From: Halobacterium noricense
GTDB lineage: Archaea > Halobacteriota > Halobacteria > Halobacteriales > Halobacteriaceae
Reading direction: 5' to 3'
NCBI RefSeq assembly: GCF_021233435.1
Contig: NZ_CP089468.1
Span: 2,294,001 to 2,358,000, forward strand
DNA length: 64,000 nucleotides
The notes beneath the pieces were generated by a model that worked only from the letters and a program-made list of their open reading frames with translations, did not search any database and was not told the DNA's origin. Shown here one piece after another: positions 35,926 to 44,569 of the stretch. Numbering within the stretch: position 1 is the stretch's first letter; each line of letters starts with the position of its first letter. Made by a program: the position numbers and the translations under genes.

Positions 35926-36801
35926 TCAGAAGATGGTCGCGCCGTCGCCGACGCGCGACCGGTACGCGGTCGCGTCGACGCCGTCGCGCTCGAAGCCGTC
36001 GACGAGCGCGCTGGCGACCTGTCGCTGGTCGTCGTCGCGGCAGACGGCGAGAATCGCCGGCCCCGCTCCACTGACCGTGACGCCCGTCGCGCCGGCCTCG
36101 CGGGCGGCCTCGCAGGCGGTGTCGTAGCCGTCGATGAGGTCCGCGCGAGCGGGCGTGACGAGGTGTTCTTCGAGGCCGCGGCCGACGCGCTCGGGGTCGT
36201 TGCGGCACATACCGATAGAGAGCGTCGCCGCCGACCCGACGGTGTCGACGAGGTCCTCGATGGCCGCCGACTCGGGGACGACGGCGCGGGCGTCCCGCGT
36301 CGAGACGACGATGTCCGGGAGGCAGACGACCAGCGAGAGGTCCGCGACGACGCGCTCGATGCCGTCGTCGCGGACGACCGTGAACCCGCCGAGGATGGCG
36401 GGGGCGACGTTGTCCGCGTGCGCGTCCCCGGAGACCGCAGCCTCCCCCTCCGCGGCGACCCGGACGAGTTCGCGCTGGCTGAGGTCGCGGTCGTACAGTT
36501 CCGCGAGCGCGACCGCGGCGCCCGCGGCGCTGGCGGCCGACGACCCGAGGCCCGACGACGGCCGGACGCCCTTGTCGATGGTGATGTGGGCGGGCGCGCC
36601 GAGCTCCGCGGCGACCACGCCGGCCGTGTTGTCCATCGGCTCCTCGGGGATGAAGTCCGCGCCCATTCCAGTCATCTCGATTGTCGTCTCCGATGCGCGC
36701 TCGACGTGGACGACGTCCGCGGGTCGGTCGAGCGCCACCCCGAAGACGTCGAAGCCGCTGCCGAGGTTCGCACTCGTCGCCGGCGCGCGGACGGTAACCA
36801 T
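35926..36801 (-). CDS. thrB: Homoserine kinase
   Basis: A 291-residue GHMP-family kinase that phosphorylates homoserine for threonine synthesis, the source of 2-oxobutyrate for isoleucine. The N-terminal VRAPATSANLGSGFDVFG, the phosphate loop RPSSGLGSSAASAAGAA near residue 80 and the late GATGVTVSGAGPAILAV are all GHMP motifs. It stands alone between the tup operon and an oxidoreductase gene. Confidence 0.95.
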   Translation of the reverse strand: MVTVRAPATSANLGSGFDVFGVALDRPADVVHVERASETTIEMTGMGADFIPEEPMDNTAGVVAAELGAPAHITIDKGVRPSSGLGSSAASAAGAAVALAELYDRDLSQRELVRVAAEGEAAVSGDAHADNVAPAILGGFTVVRDDGIERVVADLSLVVCLPDIVVSTRDARAVVPESAAIEDLVDTVGSAATLSIGMCRNDPERVGRGLEEHLVTPARADLIDGYDTACEAAREAGATGVTVSGAGPAILAVCRDDDQRQVASALVDGFERDGVDATAYRSRVGDGATIF

Positions 36802-36897
36802 GCCCGTCCGTTACCGGGGGCCGCGCAAAAGCGTAGCGGACTCCGCACCCGGCGGGCGACCACAACGTTAACCCGGAGTCGCGCCCGACCTGCGTGC

Positions 36898-38346
36898 ATG
36901 ATTGCCATCGTTGGGGGCGGCATCGCGGGACTGGCGGCCGCGCGCCGACTCCAGGCCCACGGCCGCGACGTGCGCGTCTTCGAGGCGTCCGGGCAGGTCG
37001 GCGGCCTCGCGGCGACCACCGAGACGGCCGGCGACCCCATCGAGACGTTCTACCACCACCTCTCCGCCAGCGAGGAGACCATCGTCGAGTTGCTCGACGA
37101 CCTCGGCCTTCGCGAGGACCTCCAGTGGCCCATCGGGAAGAACGCCTACTACGTCGACGGCACCGTCCACCCGATGGACAAGCCGTGGGAGATTCTGGCG
37201 TTCCCGCACTGGAGCCTCTACGACAAGTTCCGGCTCGGGATGCTCACGCTCGACGTCGACGTGCGCGGCGGCATCCCGTCCTTCGACACCTACGACGACC
37301 TCGAAGACTTCGAGGATATTCCGGTCAAGGAGTTTTGCATCGAGCACACCACCCGCAACGTCTACGAGACGTTCTTCGAACCCCTCCTCGAAGCGAAGTT
37401 CGGCGAGCGCATGGAGGACGTCTCGGCGGCGTGGCTACTCGGCCGCATCAAGTTCCGCGGCGAGCGCGACCTCCTCCGCGGGGAACCGCTGGGCTACCTC
37501 GACGGCGGCTTCGGCCGGCTGAACGACGCGCTCGTCGAGGACGTCGGCCGCGAGCACATCGACACGAACGCGCGCGTCACGAACGTCGGCACCGCCGACG
37601 GCGAACTCCAGACGGTGACCGTCGAGCACAGCGACCCCGCCGAGGACGGCTTCACGAACGTCGAGACCGTCGACGCGGACGCCGTCGTGGTCGCCGCGAT
37701 GCCGAACGTCCTCGAAGCGCTCACCGGCTACGAGTGCGACATCACGTTCCAGGGGACGGTTTGCTCCATTATCAGCATGGACCGCCAGCTCACGGACACG
37801 TACTGGCTGAACATCGCCGACGACGCGCCGTTTGGTGCGCTCATCGAGCACACGAACTTCGTGCCGCCCGAGCGCTACGGCGGTCGCGAATCGGACGATT
37901 CGCGAGCACAGCAGAACAGTTCGGATTCTGCGGACGTTCACGGGACTCCTGGGGCGTCTCGTGCAGCCCATCAGGAATCTTCGATTCCTGAGGACGGCGA
38001 ACACCTGCTGTACGTCCCGAAGTACATCCAGAGCCCCGACGACCCCGTCTGGCAGATGAGCGACGACGAGGTCGCCGACCACTGGCTCGACGGCATCGAG
38101 GCCCTCTTCCCCGAGTTCGACCGCGCGCACGTCAACTGGATTTCCACCGCGCGCAACCCCCGGACGGCACCCGTCTACGAGCGCGGCTACCTCGACATGG
38201 TGATTCCTTACCACCTCGACACCGAGGTCGCTGACGGCGTCTACTACGCGGGAATGGCCTCCCGCGCCCAGTACCCGGAGCGCTCGCTCAACGGCGGCAT
38301 CGTCGCCGGATACGAGTGTGCCGACCGCATCGCCGGCGAGAAGTGA
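36898..38346 (+). CDS. FAD-dependent oxidoreductase (protoporphyrinogen oxidase-like), with in-frame insert
   Basis: A 482-residue flavoprotein. The FAD loop IVGGGIAGLAAARRL is at the start, and GGLAATTETAG follows. The C-terminal FAD segment GVYYAGMASRAQYPERSLNGGIVAGYECA is intact. It resembles amine-oxidase-type enzymes such as protoporphyrinogen oxidase or desaturases, and UDP-sugar handling is possible; the substrate is open. Between PERYGG near residue 331 and EHLLYVPKY near 370 lie about 38 Ser/Asp-rich residues encoded by palindromes (37884-37991), which look like an insertion. A GTTAAC box A is 28 bp before the ATG. Confidence 0.85.
   Translation: MIAIVGGGIAGLAAARRLQAHGRDVRVFEASGQVGGLAATTETAGDPIETFYHHLSASEETIVELLDDLGLREDLQWPIGKNAYYVDGTVHPMDKPWEILAFPHWSLYDKFRLGMLTLDVDVRGGIPSFDTYDDLEDFEDIPVKEFCIEHTTRNVYETFFEPLLEAKFGERMEDVSAAWLLGRIKFRGERDLLRGEPLGYLDGGFGRLNDALVEDVGREHIDTNARVTNVGTADGELQTVTVEHSDPAEDGFTNVETVDADAVVVAAMPNVLEALTGYECDITFQGTVCSIISMDRQLTDTYWLNIADDAPFGALIEHTNFVPPERYGGRESDDSRAQQNSSDSADVHGTPGASRAAHQESSIPEDGEHLLYVPKYIQSPDDPVWQMSDDEVADHWLDGIEALFPEFDRAHVNWISTARNPRTAPVYERGYLDMVIPYHLDTEVADGVYYAGMASRAQYPERSLNGGIVAGYECADRIAGEK
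37884..37991. repeat. Palindrome-bounded in-frame insert in the oxidoreductase gene
   Basis: TCGCGAATCG-GA-CGATTCGCGA (37884-37905) and TCAGGAATC-TTC-GATTCCTGA (37971-37991) are perfect palindromes at the two ends of a 108-bp block. A weaker inverted pair GCAGAA/TTCTGC lies between them at 37911-37931. The frame stays open throughout. Confidence 0.7.
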
Positions 38347-38374
38347 GTGCCACACCCGGTAGCCTGGTGGGCGC

Positions 38375-38395
38375 CGGGAGAGCTGTGCTCTCCCG
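38375..38395. repeat. Palindrome CGGGAGAGC-TGT-GCTCTCCCG, copy 2
   Basis: Identical 21 bp to 18977-18997, 29 bp past the oxidoreductase stop. CCGGTAGCCTGG at 38357-38368 matches the complement of the block beside copy 1. The rest of the gap up to 38530 contains further repeat-like sequence. Confidence 0.65.
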
Positions 38396-38530
38396 AGACG
38401 CCGAACTCGCGGAGCGATTTTTCGGAAGAATCTCCGGGGGCGACGAGCGAGCGGAGCGAATTTCTACGGAATTGCCGGGAGAGACGAGCGGGCAAGAAGG
38501 TTTGTAGTCGGGGTCTACCCGCACCCGATT

Positions 38531-38547
38531 GTTTCACAGAGCGGAAC
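38531..38547. promoter_or_regulatory. Predicted IclR operator 1
   Basis: GTTTCACAGAGCGGAAC is a pseudo-palindrome (GTTTC-N7-GGAAC). It lies just upstream of the likely box A of the iclR gene. A related half (AGAACGGAAC, 38568-38577) stands 30 bp further on at the start point. An inverted near-copy follows the gene at 39364. Confidence 0.6.
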
Positions 38548-38580
38548 AGTATTGGGTGTGTAGTGTTAGAACGGAACACG

Positions 38581-39360
38581 ATGGACGAGCACGAGGCGGC
38601 CCAAGGGGACAGTCCGGTCGTCGACGCGACTGCGAAGTCGATGACAATCCTTCGGTCGTTAAAGACGGACGGGCCGGCGACGCTGACAGACCTGGCATCC
38701 CGGCTCGGGTACTCGAAGAGCACGGTCCACCGGCATCTGGCGACGCTGCAACGCGAGGGGTACGTCGCGGAGACCGACGGCGAGTACCGCGTGGGGTTGC
38801 TGTTTCTGGATTACGGGATTCACGCCAGAGAAGAGAGCGACCTCTTCCGGACCGCGAGAGAGCGCGTCGACGACCTATCCGACCGCCTCGACGAGAACGT
38901 CTGGCTGATGGTCGAGGAGAACGGGCACGGAGTGTTCATCTATCAGGGCGCGGGGAAGTCTCCGGTGCGGACGTTCACCCGGGAGGGGTACCGTGCGCAC
39001 TTGCACACGTTCGCCGCTGGGAAGGTTGTACTGGCGCACATGGACGAGGAGCGCCGGGAGCAAGTGCTCGACCGCCACGGCCTCCCTGACCAGGCGCCGG
39101 AGTCGATTACGGACCGCGAGGAGCTGGCCGCGGAACTCGTGGATATTCGCGATCGGGGCGTCGGATTCAACCGCCAGGAATCGATTCGCGGCATCAACGC
39201 CGTCGCCGCGCCGGTGTTGGATGTCGACGGGCGACCGCTCGGTTCGATTTCGGTTGCGGGGCCAGCGAGCAGGCTCAAAGGCCAGTACCTCGAAGCAGAA
39301 CTCCCCGAGCTGTTGTTGGGTGTGACGAACGAGATCGAAGTGAACCTGAGCTACGGATGA
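38581..39360 (+). CDS. IclR-family transcription regulator
   Basis: A 259-residue regulator. The N-terminal winged helix (TLTDLASRLGYSKSTVHRHLATLQREGYV, residues about 34-62) is followed by the IclR effector domain with AHLHTFAAGKVVLAHMDEE and a C-terminal SIRGINAVAAPVLDVDGRPLGSISVAG ligand region. It sits between two near-identical inverted operators and in front of an ABC transporter operon, so it probably controls itself and that operon. The effector is presumably the transported compound or its product. Confidence 0.92.
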   Translation: MDEHEAAQGDSPVVDATAKSMTILRSLKTDGPATLTDLASRLGYSKSTVHRHLATLQREGYVAETDGEYRVGLLFLDYGIHAREESDLFRTARERVDDLSDRLDENVWLMVEENGHGVFIYQGAGKSPVRTFTREGYRAHLHTFAAGKVVLAHMDEERREQVLDRHGLPDQAPESITDREELAAELVDIRDRGVGFNRQESIRGINAVAAPVLDVDGRPLGSISVAGPASRLKGQYLEAELPELLLGVTNEIEVNLSYG

Positions 39361-39363
39361 CTA

Positions 39364-39380
39364 GTTCCGTTCTGTGAAAC
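39364..39380. promoter_or_regulatory. Predicted IclR operator 2 (inverted near-copy)
   Basis: GTTCCGTTCTGTGAAAC is the reverse complement of operator 1 with one base changed. It begins 3 bp after the iclR stop, at the head of the 249-bp region before the transporter operon. Confidence 0.6.
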
Positions 39381-39609
39381 ACGTCGCGAGCAGAGGCGGA
39401 CCGGCAGACATCGATATTTTGATATGACCACATTTGGCCTAACGCCGCTCAGAGAGGTTCACGCGGCCCCTTGGAAGATATACGTGGTTCAACACGCAAA
39501 CTGTTAATTATTTTGTGGGTTCTAAAGTCGGAGGCTTCCCCCCTTTCACTGATTAGAACATAACTTTTCCGATAGTTTAATTGTGGAGGATTTCTTGTGT
39601 AAGTCTGCC
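39381..39609. other. AT-rich upstream region of the transporter operon
   Basis: No gene is seen. The stretch is much richer in A and T than its surroundings. An AGTTTAATT box A near 39574-39582 lies about 30 bp before the chosen ATG of the binding-protein gene. A GTG start at 39583 is also possible. Confidence 0.5.
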
Positions 39610-40608
39610 ATGACACACGGTAGCAATCAAGTGTCCCGTCGGGGCGTGTTGAAAGCCAGCGGGGCGGCCGGACTGTTCGGGCTCGCTGGCTGCATCGATA
39701 GCGGGAGTAGCTCGGGAACAACGGTCGTCCACGGAACAACTCAGGGTGGAACGACCGGCGTCATCACGTCGGTGGTCGAGAACCAAGGATTCGACGCCGA
39801 CCACGGCATCGACCTCGACCTCAAGCAGTTCACGGACCCACCACAGGTCCAGAATCAGCTCGCGTTGAGCGACGACGTCCCGACCGGCTACATGGGGTCG
39901 ATTATCGCGACCCGGATGCACGCCGAGAACAACCCAATGAAACTCGTGGGGCCGTACATGTACTACCACGCGTACGTGCTCGCTCGCTCGGACAGCGACA
40001 TCGACGGCCCGAGCGACCTCGCGGGCAAGAGAATCAGCTACGGGAACGAAGCCGCCGACGCGTGGCTGAAGTTCGCCGTGCTCCTCGCGGAGACGCACGG
40101 CATCACGCCCGACCAGTACGAGTTCGTCCAGTCGGCCCCACCCGCGGCACTCCCCCTGCTCGACCGCGGCGAGGTCGACGCAATCCTCTCCTTCGAGCCG
40201 ATTCTCACCAAGGGCCTCACCCAGTACGACTTCGACGTCGTGTTCTCGCCGCGCGATGCATGGCGGGAGACCGAAGACCTCCCGTTGACTACCGTCGACC
40301 TCGCAGTCACGCAGTCCTGGTACGAGAACAACGCCGACACCACGTCCGACCTCGCGGCGACCCTACTGGACGCCCAGCGACACCTCTCCGAGAACATCGA
40401 CTCCGTCATCGAGAACAACCCCAGCACCTTCGGCTTCGAGAGTGACGCCGCTATCAACCTCGGGAAGGAACGAATGGACCAAATCTACCCGACGGAGTGG
40501 AATGAAGATTCCTTCGTCGAATCGGAGCTACGGATGGTCGAGAAGGCCAACGAACTCGGGATGATAGACGCCGCACCGACCGAAGACATCTTCGAGTGGG
40601 TGATGTGA
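39610..40608 (+). CDS. ABC transporter solute-binding lipoprotein (SsuA/NrtA/ThiY type)
   Basis: A 332-residue exported binding protein. It begins with a Tat motif SRRGVLKASG and lipobox GLAGCID, so it is lipid-anchored outside the cell. The body has the NMT1/SsuA-like layout: GIDLDLKQFTDPPQVQNQLA, then DLAGKRISYGNEAADAW and APPAALPLLDRGEVDAILSF. Members bind taurine, sulfonates, nitrate, aromatic acids or thiamine precursors. It leads an operon with permease, ATPase and metallohydrolase. Codon use is less GC-rich at the start, fitting a transferred module. Confidence 0.88.
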   Translation: MTHGSNQVSRRGVLKASGAAGLFGLAGCIDSGSSSGTTVVHGTTQGGTTGVITSVVENQGFDADHGIDLDLKQFTDPPQVQNQLALSDDVPTGYMGSIIATRMHAENNPMKLVGPYMYYHAYVLARSDSDIDGPSDLAGKRISYGNEAADAWLKFAVLLAETHGITPDQYEFVQSAPPAALPLLDRGEVDAILSFEPILTKGLTQYDFDVVFSPRDAWRETEDLPLTTVDLAVTQSWYENNADTTSDLAATLLDAQRHLSENIDSVIENNPSTFGFESDAAINLGKERMDQIYPTEWNEDSFVESELRMVEKANELGMIDAAPTEDIFEWVM

Positions 40609-40609
40609 C

Positions 40610-41446
40610 GTGGCGGAGAATGTGAGCGGTTCACGACTCGAACTGTCGGGTCGACTCTCCGGGCTCCTTCGGGAGTACCGACGATACGGATACTACACAG
40701 TTTCTCTGCTGTTGTTCCTGCTGGCGTGGGAGGTAGGGTCGCAGCTAATCCTTCAATCACTACTTCCCGGGGTGGTTCCTGTCGGCGAACGGATGGTCGC
40801 AATCGTCGCCAGCGGCGCGTTCTTCTCGCACCTCCTCGACACGCTCCGACGGGTCGCAGTTGGATTCCTGCTCGCGTACGGTGTCAGCGTTCCACTCGGT
40901 ATCGCCATGGGTTTCGACGAGCGTTTCGAGTACTTCTTCGACATCCCCATCCTCATCGGCATCTCCGTTCCCGGGCTTGCAGTCGCCGTTATCGCTATCA
41001 TCTGGTTCGGTCTCTCCGAGATGGCGGCGTTCGTCTCCGTGTTCATCCTCGCGACGCCGATGATCGTCTTCAACTTCTGGCAGGGCGCAAAGTCGATCGA
41101 CGAGAACCTACTGCGGATGGGCGATTCCTTTGAGCTGTCGCGGACGGCGAAAGTCCGTCACATCGTCCTCCCGTCGCTGCTCCCGCAGTTGCTGGCGGCG
41201 GCGCGATTCGGGCTCGCGATGAGCTGGAAAATCGTCGTCATCGTGGAGCTACTTGGCTTGACCAGCGGCATCGGCTACATGATTAACAATCAGTTCCAGC
41301 TGTACTCCATCACGGGCGTACTGGCGTGGACGCTGACCTTCACGCTCGTGATGATGACTATTGAATTCGGCGTGCTGAAGAACGTTGAGCGCCGCGTCAC
41401 GCAGTGGCGTGGCACCGGCAGTGTGAATGGAGGTCCAAGAGAATGA
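40610..41446 (+). CDS. ABC transporter permease (SsuC/TauC type)
   Basis: A 278-residue permease with six helices. The EAA-like loop MGDSFELSRTAKVRHIVLPSLLPQLLAAAR is typical of the nitrate/sulfonate/bicarbonate group. It starts with GTG one base after the binding-protein stop, and overlaps the ATPase gene by 4 bp. Confidence 0.9.
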   Translation: MAENVSGSRLELSGRLSGLLREYRRYGYYTVSLLLFLLAWEVGSQLILQSLLPGVVPVGERMVAIVASGAFFSHLLDTLRRVAVGFLLAYGVSVPLGIAMGFDERFEYFFDIPILIGISVPGLAVAVIAIIWFGLSEMAAFVSVFILATPMIVFNFWQGAKSIDENLLRMGDSFELSRTAKVRHIVLPSLLPQLLAAARFGLAMSWKIVVIVELLGLTSGIGYMINNQFQLYSITGVLAWTLTFTLVMMTIEFGVLKNVERRVTQWRGTGSVNGGPRE

Positions 41447-42198
41447 CTCGAATAGACGTTAGCGGCGTCGAAAAGCAGTATCAACAGACGGACGCGGCGG
41501 CGCTCCGCGTGCTTGACGGCGTCCAATTCACGACCGACGAGAACGACTTCGTCTGCATCCTTGGGCCGTCCGGCTGTGGGAAGTCGACGCTGATGAACAT
41601 CATCGCTGGATTGGAAACGCCGACGACGGGCGCCGTCACGGTCGGCGACGAAACCGAGAACACCGACGTCTGCTTCGTCTTTCAGGAGCCGCGGTTGCTC
41701 GACTGGCGCACCGTCAGGAAGAACGTCGAAATCGCCCTTGCCGGCAAGGGTGTCCCAGAGTCGGAGTGGGACGACCGCATCCAGCAGTACCTCGAACTCG
41801 TCGGCCTCGGCTCGTTCGCCGACGAGTACCCGCGTTCGCTATCCGGCGGGATGCAGCAGCGCGTGTCCATCGCTCGCGCGATGGCGGTCGAACCGGACGT
41901 CATCCTCATGGACGAACCGTTCTCCAGTGTGGACGAAATCACAGCGCGGCAGCTTCGGAGCGACCTCGTAGACATCTGGGAGGACCAGCAGCGGACCATC
42001 GTGTTCGTCACGCACGACGCGACCGAAGCGACGTACCTCGCAAACCGCGTGCTCGTGATGTCACACCGACCCTCGGAAGTGTTGGTGGACGAGAAGATCG
42101 ATATCGACCGCCCACGGAGCGTCGACGACCCGACCCTCGTCGAACTCGCGGAGACGTTCGTCGGCGAACTCGAGACGCGAGCGGGTGCCCAGCACTGA
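41443..42198 (+). CDS. ABC transporter ATPase (SsuB/TauB type)
   Basis: A 251-residue ATPase with Walker A GPSGCGKST near residue 36, Q-loop FQEPRLLDW, signature LSGGMQQRVSIARAM, Walker B VILMDEPFSSVD and VTHDATEA. The Q-loop and D-loop are as in SsuB/TauB proteins. It couples with the permease upstream and is followed by the hydrolase gene after 2 bp. Confidence 0.9.
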   Translation: MTRIDVSGVEKQYQQTDAAALRVLDGVQFTTDENDFVCILGPSGCGKSTLMNIIAGLETPTTGAVTVGDETENTDVCFVFQEPRLLDWRTVRKNVEIALAGKGVPESEWDDRIQQYLELVGLGSFADEYPRSLSGGMQQRVSIARAMAVEPDVILMDEPFSSVDEITARQLRSDLVDIWEDQQRTIVFVTHDATEATYLANRVLVMSHRPSEVLVDEKIDIDRPRSVDDPTLVELAETFVGELETRAGAQH

Positions 42199-42200
42199 CC

Positions 42201-43073
42201 ATGGAGGTGACGCTCCTCGGGACGGGCAGCCCCGTCCCAAACCTCGACCGTGCGGGGACCGCGTACACCGTCTCGGTGGATGGAACGACGTACATGATAG
42301 ATTGTGGGCCGCGCGCGGTGTACGAGCTCATGGAGAACGGCATCGACCCGGCGTCGATTACGGACCTCCTGTTCACCCATCACCACGTCGACCACAACGC
42401 CGCATTCCCGCACTTCGCTATCGCGGGCTGGACGTCGGGACGCGAGTCGTTGACGGTCTACGGTCCAGATGGGACCGACAACCTCCTCGAAGCTCTCTAC
42501 ACAGTCTACGAGGACGACATCGCGTACCGGAAGGAGGTTGGGTATTCGGGGGAGGGAATCGAGGACATCGACTGCGTTCGCGTCGACGCCGGCTTCGAGC
42601 TCGAACGCGACGACCTGACCGTGACGGCAATGCCGGTCGACCACTCCATCGAGACGTACGCGTACCGGTTCGAACACGACGACTGCGCGGTCGTATTCTC
42701 GGGCGACACTCAACCGCTTGACCGCCTCGGAGAGTTTGCGAGCGGCGCGGACGTCCTGGTCCACGACGCACATCTCGCACCAGTCGGCGAACCGCCCGGA
42801 GACGGGTTCGTCTGGGAGCGGTACACGACCGCATACTCGGAGCAACTCAAGGACGGACTCCAGAAGACACACAGCACGCCGGAGCAAGCAGGGGAGGTCG
42901 CTGCAGCCGCCGGCGTCGAGGCGCTCGTCCTAACACACTTCCCGCCGTACCGCGATGAAGCGGAAGTCCGTGGAGCAGCGGCGGCGGAGTTCGACGGCAC
43001 AGTCCACGTCGGTCGCGACGGACTGGCGCTCTCAATCGAGAAGTCGGCCGTTCGACACCGAGCGAACGTCTGA
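42201..43073 (+). CDS. Metallo-beta-lactamase-fold hydrolase (RNase Z/AtsA type)
   Basis: A 290-residue hydrolase. The zinc motif FTHHHVDHNAAF (HxHxDH) is near residue 57, further ligands are in VDHSIETYAYRF and VFSGDTQPL, and the final His is in LTHFPPYRD near 240. It belongs to the COG1234 group that includes RNase Z and the AtsA-type arylsulfatase. Being the last gene of an uptake operon, it is more likely to act on the imported small molecule than on tRNA; a sulfate or phosphate ester is possible (inference). Confidence 0.88.
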   Translation: MEVTLLGTGSPVPNLDRAGTAYTVSVDGTTYMIDCGPRAVYELMENGIDPASITDLLFTHHHVDHNAAFPHFAIAGWTSGRESLTVYGPDGTDNLLEALYTVYEDDIAYRKEVGYSGEGIEDIDCVRVDAGFELERDDLTVTAMPVDHSIETYAYRFEHDDCAVVFSGDTQPLDRLGEFASGADVLVHDAHLAPVGEPPGDGFVWERYTTAYSEQLKDGLQKTHSTPEQAGEVAAAAGVEALVLTHFPPYRDEAEVRGAAAAEFDGTVHVGRDGLALSIEKSAVRHRANV

Positions 43074-43075
43074 GT

Positions 43076-43952
43076 CTGGTCGCGCCGGGAGACAGCGTGG
43101 TCACGAACCCGTCAGACGGACCAGCGGGGACCACGTCGACGACGAGCAGGCCGCGGGGGTCGCTGAGGTCGTTCGCAGTGGCAATCTGCGGGGTGGCGTT
43201 CGCGAACGACGCGCCCACGCACGCGTGGTCGTAGTCACCGGACTGGACGAGTTCGGGGACGATGCGCTGGGTGAGCGCGGCGGAGGTGGCGAACGCGATG
43301 TTCTCGCCGCCGCCGAAGTTGCTGACCGCGAGCACCGACCCGGCGGGAGACATCAGCGGGCCGCCGCTGTTCCCGGGGTTGACGGCGGCGTCGGTCTGAA
43401 TCGCGTCGGGAATCCGATACCCCGTCGGGAAGGGGATGAGACGGGCGACGCCGGTGGTCGCGGACCCGTTCAAGTTGTAGGGGTTGCCGATGGCGACGAT
43501 CTCCTGCCCGACGACGGGGTTGGCGTCGGCGAACGGGAGCGGCGTCGCGGGGTCGGGGAGCGAGTCGATTTCGACGACAGCGAGGTCGCTGTGCGGGTCC
43601 GTACCGACGACGTCCCCGGTGCTCCAGTCGCCCTCGTTGAAGCGGATGGACGCCTCGCTCGCTCGGCCGACGACGTGGGCGTTCGTGACGACGTGCGAGG
43701 CGTCGTACACGAACCCGGTGCCCTGACTGTTACCCGCCCGCACCAGCACCACGGAGTCGATGGTCTCCCGGTAGATTTCCGCGTACGGGCTGTCTAGTCG
43801 GCTTCGGTCTGTTCGACTGTCGGCTGAGGCGCGTCGGTGGTCGTCGTAGCCCCGTCCTGTGGCGCGGACGACGAACAACCGGCGAGCGCTGCGAGTGTGC
43901 TCACGCCACACAGTTCGAGAAACCGACGGCGACCCACTGACGAGTCAGCCAT
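43076..43952 (-). pseudogene. HtrA-like (S1C) serine protease, frameshifted and lacking its PDZ end
   Basis: From ATG at 43952 the frame encodes a Tat-lipoprotein leader (RRRFLELCG, lipobox LAGCSS) and a Thr/Gln-rich linker, then stops at 43794. In another frame, from just before that stop, runs a good trypsin-like domain: TNAHVVG (His), SDLAVVEI (Asp), TDAAVNPGNSGGPL (Ser). One missing base in the GACTAGAC string near 43795 would join the two. After LVVDVVPAGPSDG (about 43110) the PDZ domain is gone and the sequence meets the stop of the metallohydrolase gene. The protease would need both leader and PDZ to work normally. Confidence 0.75.
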
Positions 43953-43996
43953 GGCGTCCGAGAGAAGGGATTAGCAGCCTGTATGTTTGGTGGAGG

Positions 43997-44569
43997 CTAC
44001 GTCCCGGGGCGCTTCGAAGGGTCGACGTCGTCGGGTTCCTCGACGTCGCCGCGCTGCACCTCGCCGTCCTCGGTCTCGACGTAGACGTCGTCGGCGTAGC
44101 CGCCTTCGGCGTGCTCGAAGTCGGCCTCGTCGAGGCGTTCCGGGGTCGCGGGGGCCTCCGCGACGCCGTCGGCGGGCCGGAACTCGCCGAGTGGGTCGTC
44201 GACGCTGATTCCGTGGGCGTCGAAGAACTCCGCGTAGCGCTCGTAGTGGTCGGTCAGCTCGCTCGGCGGGAACTCCATCATCTCCGCCCAGCCGTGGTTG
44301 TAGAAGTCGAAGTTCGCGACGATGTGCGTGGTCTCGCGGGCCTCGGCCTCCGAGTAGCCTTCCTGGAGGGCAGCGAGGTACATGTCCATCGTCGCGTCGA
44401 AGAAGTCTTCGAGGTGGTCGCGGCGCTCCTCGCGGCGGGCCTCGTCGGCTTTCCCCGAGAAGATGCGGACGTGGAGGTCGACCAAGCCCCTCTTGGCGAC
44501 CGAGCGCACGCCGGGCAGTTCCAGCGCCTTCCGGGACGCGAAGTGCTTGGCGTTCTGGTGGAGTTTCAC
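43997..44569 (-). CDS. DUF6149-like haloarchaeal protein
   Basis: A 190-residue soluble protein. The N terminus KLHQNAKHFASRKALELPGVRSVAKRGLVDLH is the conserved part of a haloarchaeal family I recall as DUF6149; the central helices (HLEDFFDATMDMYLAALQEG) are followed by an acidic tail. Function is unknown. The GTG at 44569 is chosen, since the longer frame upstream is unlike the family and runs into the promoter of the next gene. Confidence 0.65.
   Translation of the reverse strand: MKLHQNAKHFASRKALELPGVRSVAKRGLVDLHVRIFSGKADEARREERRDHLEDFFDATMDMYLAALQEGYSEAEARETTHIVANFDFYNHGWAEMMEFPPSELTDHYERYAEFFDAHGISVDDPLGEFRPADGVAEAPATPERLDEADFEHAEGGYADDVYVETEDGEVQRGDVEEPDDVDPSKRPGT

Noticed and set aside
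42847-43075. C-terminal continuation of the protease frame into the hydrolase gene
   Set aside because: The residues are Arg/Leu/Pro-rich antisense sequence and show no PDZ features.
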